Assembly: GCA_003551365.1 (NCBI GenBank)
Contig: PUMM01000034.1
Location: forward strand, 1-34,324
Direction: 5' to 3'
Length of the DNA stretch: 34,324 bases
Source of the DNA: Clostridia bacterium
GTDB lineage: Bacteria > Bacillota > Sulfobacillia > SLMV01
This document shows positions 15,813 through 24,147 of the stretch, in pieces. The notes under the pieces were generated by a model. That model was not told the DNA's origin and did not search any database. It saw only the letters and a program-made list of their open reading frames with translations. The position numbers and the translations under genes are program-made. Each line of letters opens with the position of its first letter. Position 1 is the stretch's first letter.

Positions 15813-16685
15813 ATGAGTATGTGCAAGCGGATATCGGTGCGAAACACCCGCCGGGCGGAGCATATTCACGGGCGGCTGGCCCGGGATATCTCCGCAGCGG
15901 CCTTATCATCGGACGGCGTACGCGTGCGGGCCGATGCAGCCGGTGAGGTGACGGAAATTCGCCTGCACCTGGACCGCCCACTGTCGGTGCAGGAGGAGCT
16001 GGATGTCCTGCACCGGGTGGCCAATATCATCTCTGATGCCATCGTCAATGACTGCGAACCTGAACTGATTGAGGACATTCTCGATCGACATTACCATTTT
16101 CTCGAAGACGAGGAACGGCAGCGGGTGCTTCTGTCCATCTCGGGCGAGATGTCCCCGGGTGACGACATGACCCGACGGAAAATTCGGCGCAAGAGCTTCA
16201 TCCTTCGTCGCCTGTACGAGTACCTGCGCGACAATGATCGTCTGTCCGTGGAGGGGTTTGTCGCCTTCCGTCTCAAGGAATACGTCGAATCCCTCGAGTA
16301 CCGGGTGGAGGAGGCGGTCAGTGACGTACTCATTCTGCGCGAGTACACGGAATGGACTGAGCTTTTGCGGCACCTGTCCCTGCCGCAGCTGGATTCGCCC
16401 CAGCGGGTGCATGTGCAGGTGCAGGTGGATGGGGATTGGACTCTCTGGGATGATGATGACCCGACAGCAGAGATAGATCTGCCCGGGGATTTCCCGGAAT
16501 GGGAACAGGATTTGGACGTTGATTATCCGGATGAACTGATGGCCGCACTGATCATGGTCCGCCCCAGAGAGGTAGTTGTGCACGATCCCACGGAGAGCGG
16601 CCGCTCGCGCGGGGTAATTCCCGTCCTGCGGGAGATCTTCGACGACCGGCTGCACGTCTGCGAAGGCTGCGAGGTGTGCCAGTAG
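15813..16685 (+). CDS. ytxC: Putative sporulation protein YtxC
   Basis: A 290-residue protein resembling the YtxC family found in spore formers. Recognisable parts are a central run SVEGFVAFRLKEYVESLEYR, REYTEWTELLRHL, a VHVQVQVDGDWTLWDDDD stretch and a C-terminal CEGCEVC cysteine motif. No membrane segment or known catalytic motif is evident and the molecular role is unknown. ATG 15813 is supported by GGAGGGG at 15798-15804, eight bases upstream; a GTG at 15804 overlaps that site. Confidence 0.82.
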   Translation: MSMCKRISVRNTRRAEHIHGRLARDISAAALSSDGVRVRADAAGEVTEIRLHLDRPLSVQEELDVLHRVANIISDAIVNDCEPELIEDILDRHYHFLEDEERQRVLLSISGEMSPGDDMTRRKIRRKSFILRRLYEYLRDNDRLSVEGFVAFRLKEYVESLEYRVEEAVSDVLILREYTEWTELLRHLSLPQLDSPQRVHVQVQVDGDWTLWDDDDPTAEIDLPGDFPEWEQDLDVDYPDELMAALIMVRPREVVVHDPTESGRSRGVIPVLREIFDDRLHVCEGCEVCQ

Positions 16686-16810
16686 GAGTGATCGGTCCCG
16701 CACCATGCGGAAAGTCACTTCTCTGTATGGGCGGTCTCATGCGGCAGGAGTCGGGCTCCGGGCTGCAGAAATCCTGTGGGACTGGACAGACAATGGGAGG
16801 GAAGGGTGGT

Positions 16811-17545
16811 ATGGCGACGACAGATACGGCAGTGTTGATACCCGCCTACGACGAAGAACCGAGGATAGAGGCGGTGCTGGATGTAGTCTGCGGTATGGAC
16901 GATCTCAGCATCGTGGTCATAGATGACGGCTCGCGCGATGCGACTGCCGAACGGGCTCTGCAGTATCCCGTCGGTGTGGTACAGCATCGCAGCAATGAGG
17001 GTAAGGGGGCGGCCCTGGAGAGCGGTATGATATACGTGGGCGACGCCCGCTTCTGGGTGTTTCTGGACGCCGACCTCATCAATTTGCGGCGGGAACACAT
17101 CCGCCAGCTTCTGCGACCCCTGCGGGAAGACGCCGATATGGGCATGACGGTGGGACAATTCGTGGAGGGCACCAAGCACGTGGACTGGGCGCAACGTTTC
17201 TTCGCAATTCTGAATGGACAGCGCGCTCTCAGTGATGCCTTCGCCCGCAGCCTCCCCGGCCTGGGGTGGAGCCGATTTGGGATGGAGGTTTTTCTCAGCA
17301 GGTTCGCCGCGCACTCCGGGTGGCCGGTCGGTGAACCCTTTCTGCCGGGTCTGACGCACCACACCAAGGAGAGCAAGATGGGGGCAGCTCGCGGCGTGTG
17401 GGCTCGCCTCAGCATGTACCGGGAGTGTCTCTCGGCGATGCGCCGGTGGCGCAACCACCTGTCGGAGGAGCGAAGGACCGCGCTGTCTGCGGACCGCTGC
17501 AGGATCCTGCAAGAAGTTGAAGGGAAGGGAGCGAGTCAGGGGTGA
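16811..17545 (+). CDS. Family 2 glycosyltransferase
   Basis: A 244-residue soluble GT-A fold enzyme, similar to dolichyl-phosphate-mannose-synthase-like and glucosyl-3-phosphoglycerate-type GT2 proteins. It has VLIPAYDEE at residues 8-16, VIDDGSRD at 37-43, GKGAAL, and the metal-binding DAD at 86-88. There is no transmembrane anchor, and the acceptor cannot be predicted. ATG 16811 follows GGGAGGGAAGGGTGG; upstream in-frame sequence is not conserved-looking. Its stop overlaps the tnaA GTG start (GTGA), so the two are co-translated, although no functional link is obvious. Confidence 0.85.
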   Translation: MATTDTAVLIPAYDEEPRIEAVLDVVCGMDDLSIVVIDDGSRDATAERALQYPVGVVQHRSNEGKGAALESGMIYVGDARFWVFLDADLINLRREHIRQLLRPLREDADMGMTVGQFVEGTKHVDWAQRFFAILNGQRALSDAFARSLPGLGWSRFGMEVFLSRFAAHSGWPVGEPFLPGLTHHTKESKMGAARGVWARLSMYRECLSAMRRWRNHLSEERRTALSADRCRILQEVEGKGASQG

Positions 17546-18924
17546 GGGATCGCCGGGAGTATGCTGAACCTTTCCGCATCAAGATGGTGGAGCCGGTGCA
17601 GCTGATTCCGCGGGAGGAGCGCAGACGCAAAATCGAAGAAGCTGGCTTCAACGTGTTCCGTCTGCGTTCGTCCGAGGTTTTCATCGATTTGCTCACTGAC
17701 AGCGGAACGTCAGCCATGAGCCAGAGCGGTTGGGCCGCGCTGCTGCAGGGGGATGAGGCCTACGCGGGGTCGAGCTCCTATGAGGAAATGAAGGAGACGG
17801 TGCAGGACATATTTGGCTATCCGCACGTCGTGCCCACGCATCAGGGGCGGGCGGCAGAGAACATACTCATGACGATGCTGGTGCAGCCGGGTGACCGCGT
17901 TCCCGGCAATATGCACTTCGATACCACCGAGGGGCACATCATGCTCAACCGCGCCGAACCGGTCAACCTGGTGGTGCAGGAGGGATATCGAATCTCCTCC
18001 GATGCTCCCTTCAAGGGCAACATTGATCTGCAGAGACTGGAGGAGGAGCTGGACAGTAACGGGGATCGCATTCCTTTTGTGCTTCTGACCATCACCTGCA
18101 ACAACAACGGCGGGCAGCCGGTATCCATGCAGAACATCCGGGACACCGCTGAACTGACGCGCAAATATGACGTGCCGCTGTTTTTCGATGCGGCCAGATT
18201 CGCCGAAAACGCCCATTTCATCCGCGAGCGGGAATCCGGGTATGAAGGAGTCGAGATCCGGGACATAGCCCGGGAGATGTTCAGCTGGGGAGATGGGTGC
18301 ACCATGAGCGCCAAAAAGGATGGCCTGGTGAACATCGGCGGTTTCCTGGCTCTGCGGGACGAGGATCTGTACCATCGCGCCATACAGTGGCAGATTCCCT
18401 TCGAGGGATACATCACCTACGGCGGCATGGCCGGGCGGGACATGCAGGCCATGGCCGTTGGCCTGCGCGAGGTCATCGATGAACAGTACCTGCAGGATCG
18501 CATTGGGCAGGTCCGTTACCTGGCTGAGGGTCTGGCCCACCGGGGTGTGCCCGTAATCGAACCGCCGGGAGGTCACGGGGTGTTCATAGACGCCCGGCAG
18601 GTATTTCCCCACATCCCCCAGCGGGACTTTCCCGCTCAGGCCCTGGTAGTGCAGCTGTATCTGGAGGGAGGAGTCCGGGGGGTGGAACTGGGTACCTCCG
18701 CCTTCGGCCGCACCGATCCCGACACGGGGGAGATGCAGTACCCGGAGCTGGAATTGGTGCGTCTGGCCATCCCGCGCCGCGTCTACACCGACCGGCACAT
18801 GGACCGGGTGGTGGAGGCTGCGGCGGCGGTGCTGGAGAGGGGCGGCGAGGTGAGGGGTCTGCAGCTCGTGCGGGAGGCCCCGGTACTGCGCCACTTCACG
18901 GCGGAGTTTGCCCGCCTGCCCTGA
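17542..18924 (+). CDS. tnaA: Tryptophanase
   Basis: A 460-residue PLP enzyme of the beta-eliminating lyase family, cleaving tryptophan to indole, pyruvate and ammonia. Features are EPFRIKMVEP at the N-terminus, LLTDSGTSAMS, GDEAYAGSS, THQGRAAENI, FDAARFAEN and the PLP lysine (K258/K259 in SAKKDG). Tryptophanase is favoured over tyrosine phenol-lyase by H451 in LRHFTAEF (E. coli TnaA H463; phenol-lyase has Phe there), by VELG where phenol-lyase has the substrate-binding Arg of MERG, and by HFDTT in place of YFTTT. GTG 17542 keeps the conserved N-terminus. No tnaC-like leader or permease is adjacent. Confidence 0.92.
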   Translation: MRDRREYAEPFRIKMVEPVQLIPREERRRKIEEAGFNVFRLRSSEVFIDLLTDSGTSAMSQSGWAALLQGDEAYAGSSSYEEMKETVQDIFGYPHVVPTHQGRAAENILMTMLVQPGDRVPGNMHFDTTEGHIMLNRAEPVNLVVQEGYRISSDAPFKGNIDLQRLEEELDSNGDRIPFVLLTITCNNNGGQPVSMQNIRDTAELTRKYDVPLFFDAARFAENAHFIRERESGYEGVEIRDIAREMFSWGDGCTMSAKKDGLVNIGGFLALRDEDLYHRAIQWQIPFEGYITYGGMAGRDMQAMAVGLREVIDEQYLQDRIGQVRYLAEGLAHRGVPVIEPPGGHGVFIDARQVFPHIPQRDFPAQALVVQLYLEGGVRGVELGTSAFGRTDPDTGEMQYPELELVRLAIPRRVYTDRHMDRVVEAAAAVLERGGEVRGLQLVREAPVLRHFTAEFARLP

Positions 18925-18969
18925 CCCCGACATGCGGATGAACTGCCCGGAATCAGGAGGTTGGCAATC

Positions 18970-19278
18970 GTGTGCAACGAAGTTCCATCAGGCTCCCCGC
19001 GCCTCGGCATGGTAGTGGTCGAACTCCGACTGTTCGCCTGCCGGTCGCTCAAGGAGAAGCGTTCCCGCATGCGGCGCATAATCAAGGAGATACATGATCT
19101 GAATTTCAGTGCCGCGGAGGTGGGACAGCAGGACGTATGGGAGCGGGCCGTTCTGGCCTGCGCTCTGGTTGGCTCGGACTGGGTGGAGGTGGAACGAAGG
19201 CTGCGGGATATACCCAGAATGCTGTACCGGGGTGATCTGGCGGAAGTCATCGACATCCGAACCGAGCGATTGATCTGA
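18970..19278 (+). CDS. DUF503 protein
   Basis: A 102-residue DUF503 (YlxP-like) protein. The marker motif is SLKEKRSRMRRIIKEI, followed by a FSAAEVGQQDVWERAVLACALVGSD stretch. The family is small and of unknown function, and is often placed near ribosome or rbfA-associated genes. GTG 18970 has AGGAGG nine bases upstream; a TTG at 18961 sits too close to that site. It follows tnaA by 45 bases and converges on the next gene, with a hairpin in between. Confidence 0.88.
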   Translation: MCNEVPSGSPRLGMVVVELRLFACRSLKEKRSRMRRIIKEIHDLNFSAAEVGQQDVWERAVLACALVGSDWVEVERRLRDIPRMLYRGDLAEVIDIRTERLI

Positions 19279-19299
19279 TGGGGCGCCAGGGACGCCCCA
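19279..19299. terminator. Hairpin between convergent genes
   Basis: TGGGGCG (19279-19285) pairs with CGCCCCA (19293-19299) around a 7-base loop, immediately after the DUF503 stop and ten bases before the end of the opposite gene. A bidirectional terminator is likely by position, although no T-run is present. Confidence 0.6.
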
Positions 19300-19308
19300 C
19301 CGGTGTCT

Positions 19309-19800
19309 TCAGGTCTTGTATCCTATGGTCCGCAGCAGCTCTTTGCGGTTTTGCACGTCGTCCTCATCCTCAACCCCTAACGGGGTATAACCATCCACCA
19401 CACCGACGATGGCGCGTCCCTGCCCGGTTTCAGCGACAAGGACCTCCACGGGGTTGGCCGTGGCGCAGAAGATGCCGCACACCTCCGGCACCGCTTTTAT
19501 GTTGTTCATGACGTTGATGGGGAAGCCATCCTCCAGAAACAGGATGAAACAGTGGCCTGCCGCGATATTCTCGGCGTTTTTCGTGGCCAGCTCTATGAGA
19601 TTCTCATCGTTGCCGTCACAGCGTATGAGACGGGGACCCGATGCCTCACAGAAGGCCAGCCCGAACCTGATCCCCCCTCCGGCATTGGCCACAGCCTCAT
19701 ACAGATCTTCCACCGTTTTGATGAAGTGAGACTGACCCAGGATCATGTTCATCTCTTCGGGCTTTTGCACGGGAATAGATTTGATCTTCACCTCAGACAC
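19309..19800 (-). CDS. Adenosine-specific kinase family protein
   Basis: A 163-residue protein of the family annotated as adenosine-specific kinase (PF04008). Family features are the GQSHFIKTVEDLYEA run, the GPRLIRCDGND segment, the AGHCFILFLEDGFPINVMN segment and the IFCATANPVEVLV segment near the middle and C-terminus. The name comes from structural and binding evidence in archaeal members; biochemical function in bacteria is weakly supported. GTG 19800 has GGAGGTGA just upstream on the minus strand. It lies downstream of the cotJ operon on the same strand, but has its own candidate promoter. Confidence 0.85.
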   Translation of the reverse strand: MSEVKIKSIPVQKPEEMNMILGQSHFIKTVEDLYEAVANAGGGIRFGLAFCEASGPRLIRCDGNDENLIELATKNAENIAAGHCFILFLEDGFPINVMNNIKAVPEVCGIFCATANPVEVLVAETGQGRAIVGVVDGYTPLGVEDEDDVQNRKELLRTIGYKT

Positions 19801-20071
19801 AGCTCGTCACCTCCGCGCGACATTTTCTCTCATTCTATCAGACCCACCGGGGGCAAAACAGAAAATGGCTCATCACCGGCGCGCGAAAGGGGCATCGATC
19901 AGCCCGGCCCGACTGGCGATGGGGTGGGGCATCTACCCCGGCGGCAGCATACGTGCACGCACCGCGCTATCGATTACTTCTATCTGACTGGCGATGATGC
20001 CGTTGGGGGCGGGGGATCCCGGAAATGCGGAGTCGTCCGGCTCTCAGTGATTCCCGGGTGTGGATCCTGCG
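19801..20071 (-). other. Intergenic region between the kinase-family gene and cotJC
   Basis: No gene is apparent. It holds the candidate promoter for the downstream minus-strand gene. Near the cotJC end there is an imperfect GGATCC/CCGG-type inverted repeat (about 20012-20066) that could act in cotJ termination, but it has a large loop and no T-run. Confidence 0.4.
19832..19840 (-). promoter_or_regulatory. Candidate extended -10 promoter
   Basis: On the minus strand TGATAGAAT provides an extended -10 (TGn plus TAGAAT), about 20 bases before the ribosome site of the adenosine-specific-kinase gene. The -35 at 17 bases is poor, as is common for extended -10 promoters. Confidence 0.4.
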
Positions 20072-20653
20072 TCATCCGTAGAAGGTCGTGCGGTGTTTGA
20101 CCTCGTCCTTGAGGAGGTCCAGTGCCTCTCCAAAGCGCTGGAAGTGTACCACCTCGCGCTCGCGCAGAAAACGGAGGCTTCGATTCAGCTTGTGATCGTC
20201 GCTGAGGTCCAGCAGGTTCTCGTAGGTGGCGCGCGCCTTGGATTCCGCTGCGAGGTCCTCGTGTAGGTTGGCTATGGGATCCCGCCCGTGCGCCTGAATG
20301 TACGAGGCGGTCCACGGATTGCCCTCCGAGTCGACGGGAAATACCGCCGGCCCCCGCCCCGCGTACTTGCGGGCCATGTTCAGCTGCTTCCAGGCCTCCG
20401 GGTCCAGCTCATCCGTGAGCTTGTAAACCATGGTAGCGATCATCTCCCAGTGCGCCAGCTCCTCGGTCCCGATGTCAGTGAGAAGGGCCTTGAGGTAGCC
20501 GCGGGGCATGGTGTAACGCTGGGTGAGGTAGCGCACTGCGGCCGAAAGCTCCCCGTCCGGTCCCCCGAACTGGGTGATGACGTACTCAGCCAGCTTGGGA
20601 TCAGCTCTTTCCACATCCACCGGCTGCTGCAGTCTTTTTTCGTATATCCACAT
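20072..20653 (-). CDS. cotJC: Spore coat protein CotJC, manganese-catalase family
   Basis: A 193-residue CotJC, related to dimanganese catalases and built into the spore coat. Conserved parts are MWIYEKRLQQPV, the FGGPDGELSAAVRYLTQR run, the TDIGTEELAHWEMIATMV run with metal-ligand Glu and His, and HEDLAAESKARATYENL with REREVVHFQRF. It begins directly after the cotJB stop, with GGAGGTGA upstream. Whether it has catalase activity is not settled here, but the expected metal-ligand residues are in place. Last gene of the cotJABC set. Confidence 0.93.
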   Translation of the reverse strand: MWIYEKRLQQPVDVERADPKLAEYVITQFGGPDGELSAAVRYLTQRYTMPRGYLKALLTDIGTEELAHWEMIATMVYKLTDELDPEAWKQLNMARKYAGRGPAVFPVDSEGNPWTASYIQAHGRDPIANLHEDLAAESKARATYENLLDLSDDHKLNRSLRFLREREVVHFQRFGEALDLLKDEVKHRTTFYG

Positions 20654-20926
20654 TTAGCTGTCACCTCCACAGTGCAGCTGCCAGGGCCACGGTTCGTCTA
20701 TCCAGCGCCAGGGGTATTCTGCCCGGGAGACCCCGGTCAGTGGTCCGAAGCGCTCCTCATACCTGCGGACCAGCGGCTCCTTCCTCTTCAGATATGCGTT
20801 GCGCTGCCGCAGGGCTCCCCGGTCGTCCGGATGGGTGTCCAGGTAGAGGGTGAGTTCCAGCGCCGCGAAGTCCAGGGCGCTTATGTCCTGCAGGAGGCGG
20901 CATTGTTCCTTCCATCTGCGATTCAC
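20654..20926 (-). CDS. cotJB: Spore coat protein CotJB
   Basis: A 90-residue acidic CotJB protein, with LLQDISALDFAALELTLYLD, THPDD and a WRWIDEPWPW tryptophan-rich tail. The GTG start overlaps the cotJA stop (GTGA) and its TAA directly abuts the cotJC ATG. CotJB is a coat-assembly partner of CotJC in B. subtilis. Function beyond coat association is unknown. Confidence 0.9.
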   Translation of the reverse strand: MNRRWKEQCRLLQDISALDFAALELTLYLDTHPDDRGALRQRNAYLKRKEPLVRRYEERFGPLTGVSRAEYPWRWIDEPWPWQLHCGGDS

Positions 20927-21144
20927 GCCCCATCCCTCCCCCAGAAGTAGTGGCGAAAGGCCCTTTCATATGGACGGAACAGATCGGGGAACAGGGTCCC
21001 CCTGCGCAGAGCGTCCCGGGCAGGCATTTTTCGCGGGCGAAGTGGTTGATAGGGTATGAAAGCCCGGGCCAGCTGCATCCAGGGCGGGCAGCAGAGGTCG
21101 AGATCGTTCCCCTCGGTCAGCTCCTCCGTGTGCGATGTTACCAC
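20923..21144 (-). CDS. cotJA: Spore coat associated protein CotJA
   Basis: A 73-residue protein matching CotJA, with LARAFIPYQPL, a DALRRGTLFPDLFRPY run and aromatic residues to the end. GTG 21144 has GAGGTGAT upstream on the minus strand. It opens the cotJABC set; all three genes overlap or abut. I could not define a convincing sigma-E promoter upstream. Confidence 0.88.
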   Translation of the reverse strand: MVTSHTEELTEGNDLDLCCPPWMQLARAFIPYQPLRPRKMPARDALRRGTLFPDLFRPYERAFRHYFWGRDGA

Positions 21145-21303
21145 CGTAAATCACCTCATTTTCCTCAGGGTACACGCAGTTTACGTAATGCCAGCCTATG
21201 CGGATCGGAAAGCCGGGGTGCGCGGGGCAGGAGGAGCGGGTAGAATGAAGAAGACTTTCCTGTAAGCACCCGTAGATCAGGCACATGCGGCGGGAGGGTT
21301 CGT

Positions 21304-22203
21304 TTGGCAGGCGAGGAGCAAACCCGGGAAACAGAAGAACGACGGCAGTCTCTTTTTGTGCGGATCCTGCGGCGATGGGGCTGGATTCTCATCGTGGGTG
21401 TATTTGCCGTGGGCACTATTCTGGTCGCAGTGACCCCGGATCCCGATCACCTGCACGCCGCTCACTCCTTTCAGGTGGCCCGGCGGGATGACGACTGGGA
21501 GCGCGTGGGGGAGCTCATGCACGCAGAATTCGAGCGGCGGGGTGGGCATGCCGCCGATCTGATCGGCTACCTCAGTGCAGCGTCCGCCCATCCCGACTAC
21601 CACTACCCGGCTCCGGTGGCCCGGACGGTGGTGGGACGGGTGAGTGAGGGCATCGGAGTTGCCGATACTGACCGCCGCGGGCAGATCCTCTGCCTGCGTC
21701 CGGATGAGGATGATACCTGGCGCGTGGTTCCCACTCCTTTCCTGCTGCACGAGATGCAGCGCGGAGAACCTCTACAGCTGCCGGACGACGACTTCTCACC
21801 GCACTCGGCCATGGTGGTGCTGCCGGAGGTGCCACCGCATGGCTGGAACCAGGCCCACGTGCTGGCGGATCCTGTGTGGGTGCGGGAGACCCCGGAGGGA
21901 ACCCTCCGCGTACTGGTGCATATCGAGGTGGCGGGAGAGCACATAAATCTGCGCCTGACCTCGGTCCTGGCCAACACCTTCTGGTCCACCGGGGAGGGAG
22001 AAGAGCACCGGGCAGACCGGATTGTCTGGACAGACATCTTCCCCGATGGGGACGGAGTGTGGCCGCTCGAACCGGGGTCCTGGTTGCTAGATCTGGAGTG
22101 GGATGAGATTCCGGATGGTTCCTTCGATCTGCAGCTGGGAGAGCTGGCGTACGATCCGGATCGCGCCTCGCTGCAGATGTCCGGGCTGCAACTGGCTCCA
22201 TGA
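21304..22203 (+). CDS. Unrecognised single-pass membrane protein
   Basis: I do not recognise this 299-residue protein. It has a short cytoplasmic N-terminus, one membrane segment at about residues 25-43 (WGWILIVGVFAVGTILVAV) and a large acidic extracytoplasmic part. That part has many Asp, Glu, Trp and Pro residues and looks beta-rich in its second half (GTLRVLVHIEVAGEHINLRL, SWLLDLEWDEIP). TTG 21304 is used because GGGAGGG lies five bases upstream. It stands alone, divergent from cotJA and convergent with ade. A spore or cell-envelope role is plausible from location only. Confidence 0.7.
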   Translation: MAGEEQTRETEERRQSLFVRILRRWGWILIVGVFAVGTILVAVTPDPDHLHAAHSFQVARRDDDWERVGELMHAEFERRGGHAADLIGYLSAASAHPDYHYPAPVARTVVGRVSEGIGVADTDRRGQILCLRPDEDDTWRVVPTPFLLHEMQRGEPLQLPDDDFSPHSAMVVLPEVPPHGWNQAHVLADPVWVRETPEGTLRVLVHIEVAGEHINLRLTSVLANTFWSTGEGEEHRADRIVWTDIFPDGDGVWPLEPGSWLLDLEWDEIPDGSFDLQLGELAYDPDRASLQMSGLQLAP

Positions 22204-22210
22204 GCCGACC

Positions 22211-22233
22211 CGGGGCGCCGGATCGGCGCCCCG
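22211..22233. terminator. Hairpin between convergent genes
   Basis: A perfect 10-base stem, CGGGGCGCCG (22211-22220) with CGGCGCCCCG (22224-22233), around the 3-base loop GAT. It lies eight bases after one gene and 28 before the end of the opposite gene, so a bidirectional terminator is likely. There is no T-run. Confidence 0.65.
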
Positions 22234-22260
22234 ACGCGTACTCGCAGCCCACAGCATCAT

Positions 22261-24060
22261 TCACTCCTCTGCAATGAACAGCGGCAGCAGTTCCTGTCGG
22301 TTGACATCTACCAGCCCCTGATCGGTGATCTTGGCCTCGGGGATAACGGCCAGGGTGAGTGTGGCTATGCGCAGAAGCGGATCGGTCCCGGTCAGACCCA
22401 TGTTCCGCAGCGCGTCCTTCAGGCGTGCAGTGCGGGTGGCCAGTTCGGACGGCGGGAGAGTGGAGATGAGGCCGGCCACCGGCAGCTCCAGCAGGGCCAG
22501 GATCTCCCCGTCCCTTGCGCAGGCGATTCCCCCGCCGCAGTCCATCAGGGCGTTTGCGGCCAGTGCAGCATCCCGTCGGTCGGAAGCCACCACAGTCAGG
22601 TTGTGACAGTCATGTGCCACGGTGCTGGCGACAGCTCCCCCGTCAATTCCGAAGCCCTGAATGACTCCGATGAAGCTGTTCTCCGGTGCGCCGTGTCGGT
22701 TGAACACCGCGACATAGTGCAGATCTTCGCCGGCGGATAGATCCAGTTCCCCGTCCCGCACCGGCAGCTGCATTTGCTGACAGACGGCAGACAGAGACTC
22801 CTCGCTGGCGTAGGCCAGGACGCGCGTGGTGACCGCACCATCCTCACACGGGGCCGAGATGGAGAAGTCCCCCGGCTGCAGATGGCTGAGGTGCACGGTA
22901 TTGCGCCGCTCGGTGGCAAAATCTCCCGGTTCCGGGATGGCTGCGGTCATCTGCCCATTGCGGGCCACCACTTCTCCCGCCACCATCACGGTCTGCGGTT
23001 CCATCTGCTGCAGGTCGCAAATGAGCAGCAGGTCGGCGGCGTAGCCCGGGGCCACCGCGCCCAGATGGTTCAGCCCCACGGATTGGGCGGGGTGCAGGGT
23101 AGCCAGCCGCAGCGCCTGAGGCGGTGTGAGGCCCTCTTCAATGGCCCGGCGCACTGCGTGGTTCACACTTCCCTCGTGCAAAAGATCGGCCGGCTCCCGG
23201 TCGTCGGTGCACAGCGTGAGATTGGGTGGGGCATAAAAATCACGCACGGCCGGTAGAATGTCTGCCAGGTTGCGCGATATGGAGCTCTCCCGCGCATCCA
23301 CGGTCATCCCCAGGCGCATCTTTTCCCGCGCCTCCGCCGCCTCCCGTATTTCGTGATCGCTGCGGGGACCGGCGCACAAATAGGCGGAAAGCTCCCGGCC
23401 AGTGAGCCCGGGCGAGTGTCCCTGCACGAACATGTTGCGACGCAGGGCTTCGTCCACTATGGACTGCATTCGCTCGCCCCCGCCTATGACGCCCGGAAAA
23501 TCCATCACCTCGGCCAGCCCGATGACTCCCTCCCAGTCCAGTATCTCGGCAACTTCCTCCGCCGTAAACTCCGCCCCGGTGGTCTCCAGACCGGGCACCG
23601 ACGGCACGCAGGAGGGGGCCAGGATGTACTGGCGCATCGGCAGCCCTCGACTGGCCCGATGCATGTAGCGTACTCCCGCCAGTCCCAGCACATTGGCTAT
23701 CTCGTGTGGGTCAGTTATCGCCGTCGTGGTGCCGTGCGGGAGCACGGTGGCGGCGAAGTTCCCCGGAGTCATCATGCTGCTCTCTATGTGCACGTGTGAG
23801 TCAATCAACCCGGGGGTCAGATACTGGTTTTTCCCATCCAGCACCTCGCGCGCATATGGGTCGGTGTCCCCTGCACATCCCCCTCCGTCCGCCTCTGCGG
23901 CCACGTGGGCGATGAAGCCGCCGTATATTCCGACCCGGGCGGGATAGATCTCGCCGGTGAACACGTTGACCAGACGAACATTTTCCAGGAGACAGTCCAG
24001 TTCCCGGCGGCCCAGGGCCGCCTCCACCAGCTTACGTCTCTCTTCTGCCGTGCGGGGCAT
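22261..24060 (-). CDS. ade: Adenine deaminase
   Basis: Deaminates adenine to hypoxanthine. The 599-residue amidohydrolase is of full family length. The metal motif DSHVHIESS is followed by HGTTTAITDPHEIANV, GHSPGL and a conserved C-terminal deaminase region with GDFATERRNTVH and HDCHNLTVV. ATG 24060 gives MPRTAEERR with GGTGG about eight bases upstream; a GTG four codons earlier is possible. It is a soluble purine-salvage enzyme. It lies on the same strand as, and 87 bases downstream of, a class V aminotransferase-like gene. Confidence 0.94.
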   Translation of the reverse strand: MPRTAEERRKLVEAALGRRELDCLLENVRLVNVFTGEIYPARVGIYGGFIAHVAAEADGGGCAGDTDPYAREVLDGKNQYLTPGLIDSHVHIESSMMTPGNFAATVLPHGTTTAITDPHEIANVLGLAGVRYMHRASRGLPMRQYILAPSCVPSVPGLETTGAEFTAEEVAEILDWEGVIGLAEVMDFPGVIGGGERMQSIVDEALRRNMFVQGHSPGLTGRELSAYLCAGPRSDHEIREAAEAREKMRLGMTVDARESSISRNLADILPAVRDFYAPPNLTLCTDDREPADLLHEGSVNHAVRRAIEEGLTPPQALRLATLHPAQSVGLNHLGAVAPGYAADLLLICDLQQMEPQTVMVAGEVVARNGQMTAAIPEPGDFATERRNTVHLSHLQPGDFSISAPCEDGAVTTRVLAYASEESLSAVCQQMQLPVRDGELDLSAGEDLHYVAVFNRHGAPENSFIGVIQGFGIDGGAVASTVAHDCHNLTVVASDRRDAALAANALMDCGGGIACARDGEILALLELPVAGLISTLPPSELATRTARLKDALRNMGLTGTDPLLRIATLTLAVIPEAKITDQGLVDVNRQELLPLFIAEE

Positions 24061-24147
24061 TGTGACAACCACCTTTCATTCATCAGTTCCGGATGCGGCA
24101 CCCCCGGTCCGCTCGGATCCTGGGCAGAAGCGGTGCGCAGTCCGGAT

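Noticed and set aside
17542-18924. Tyrosine phenol-lyase
   Set aside because: It lacks the Arg and Phe markers of phenol-lyase and carries the His of tryptophanase near the C-terminus.
21245-21265. Six-codon frame with an upstream GGAGGAG
   Set aside because: Too short to distinguish from chance and with no regulatory context.
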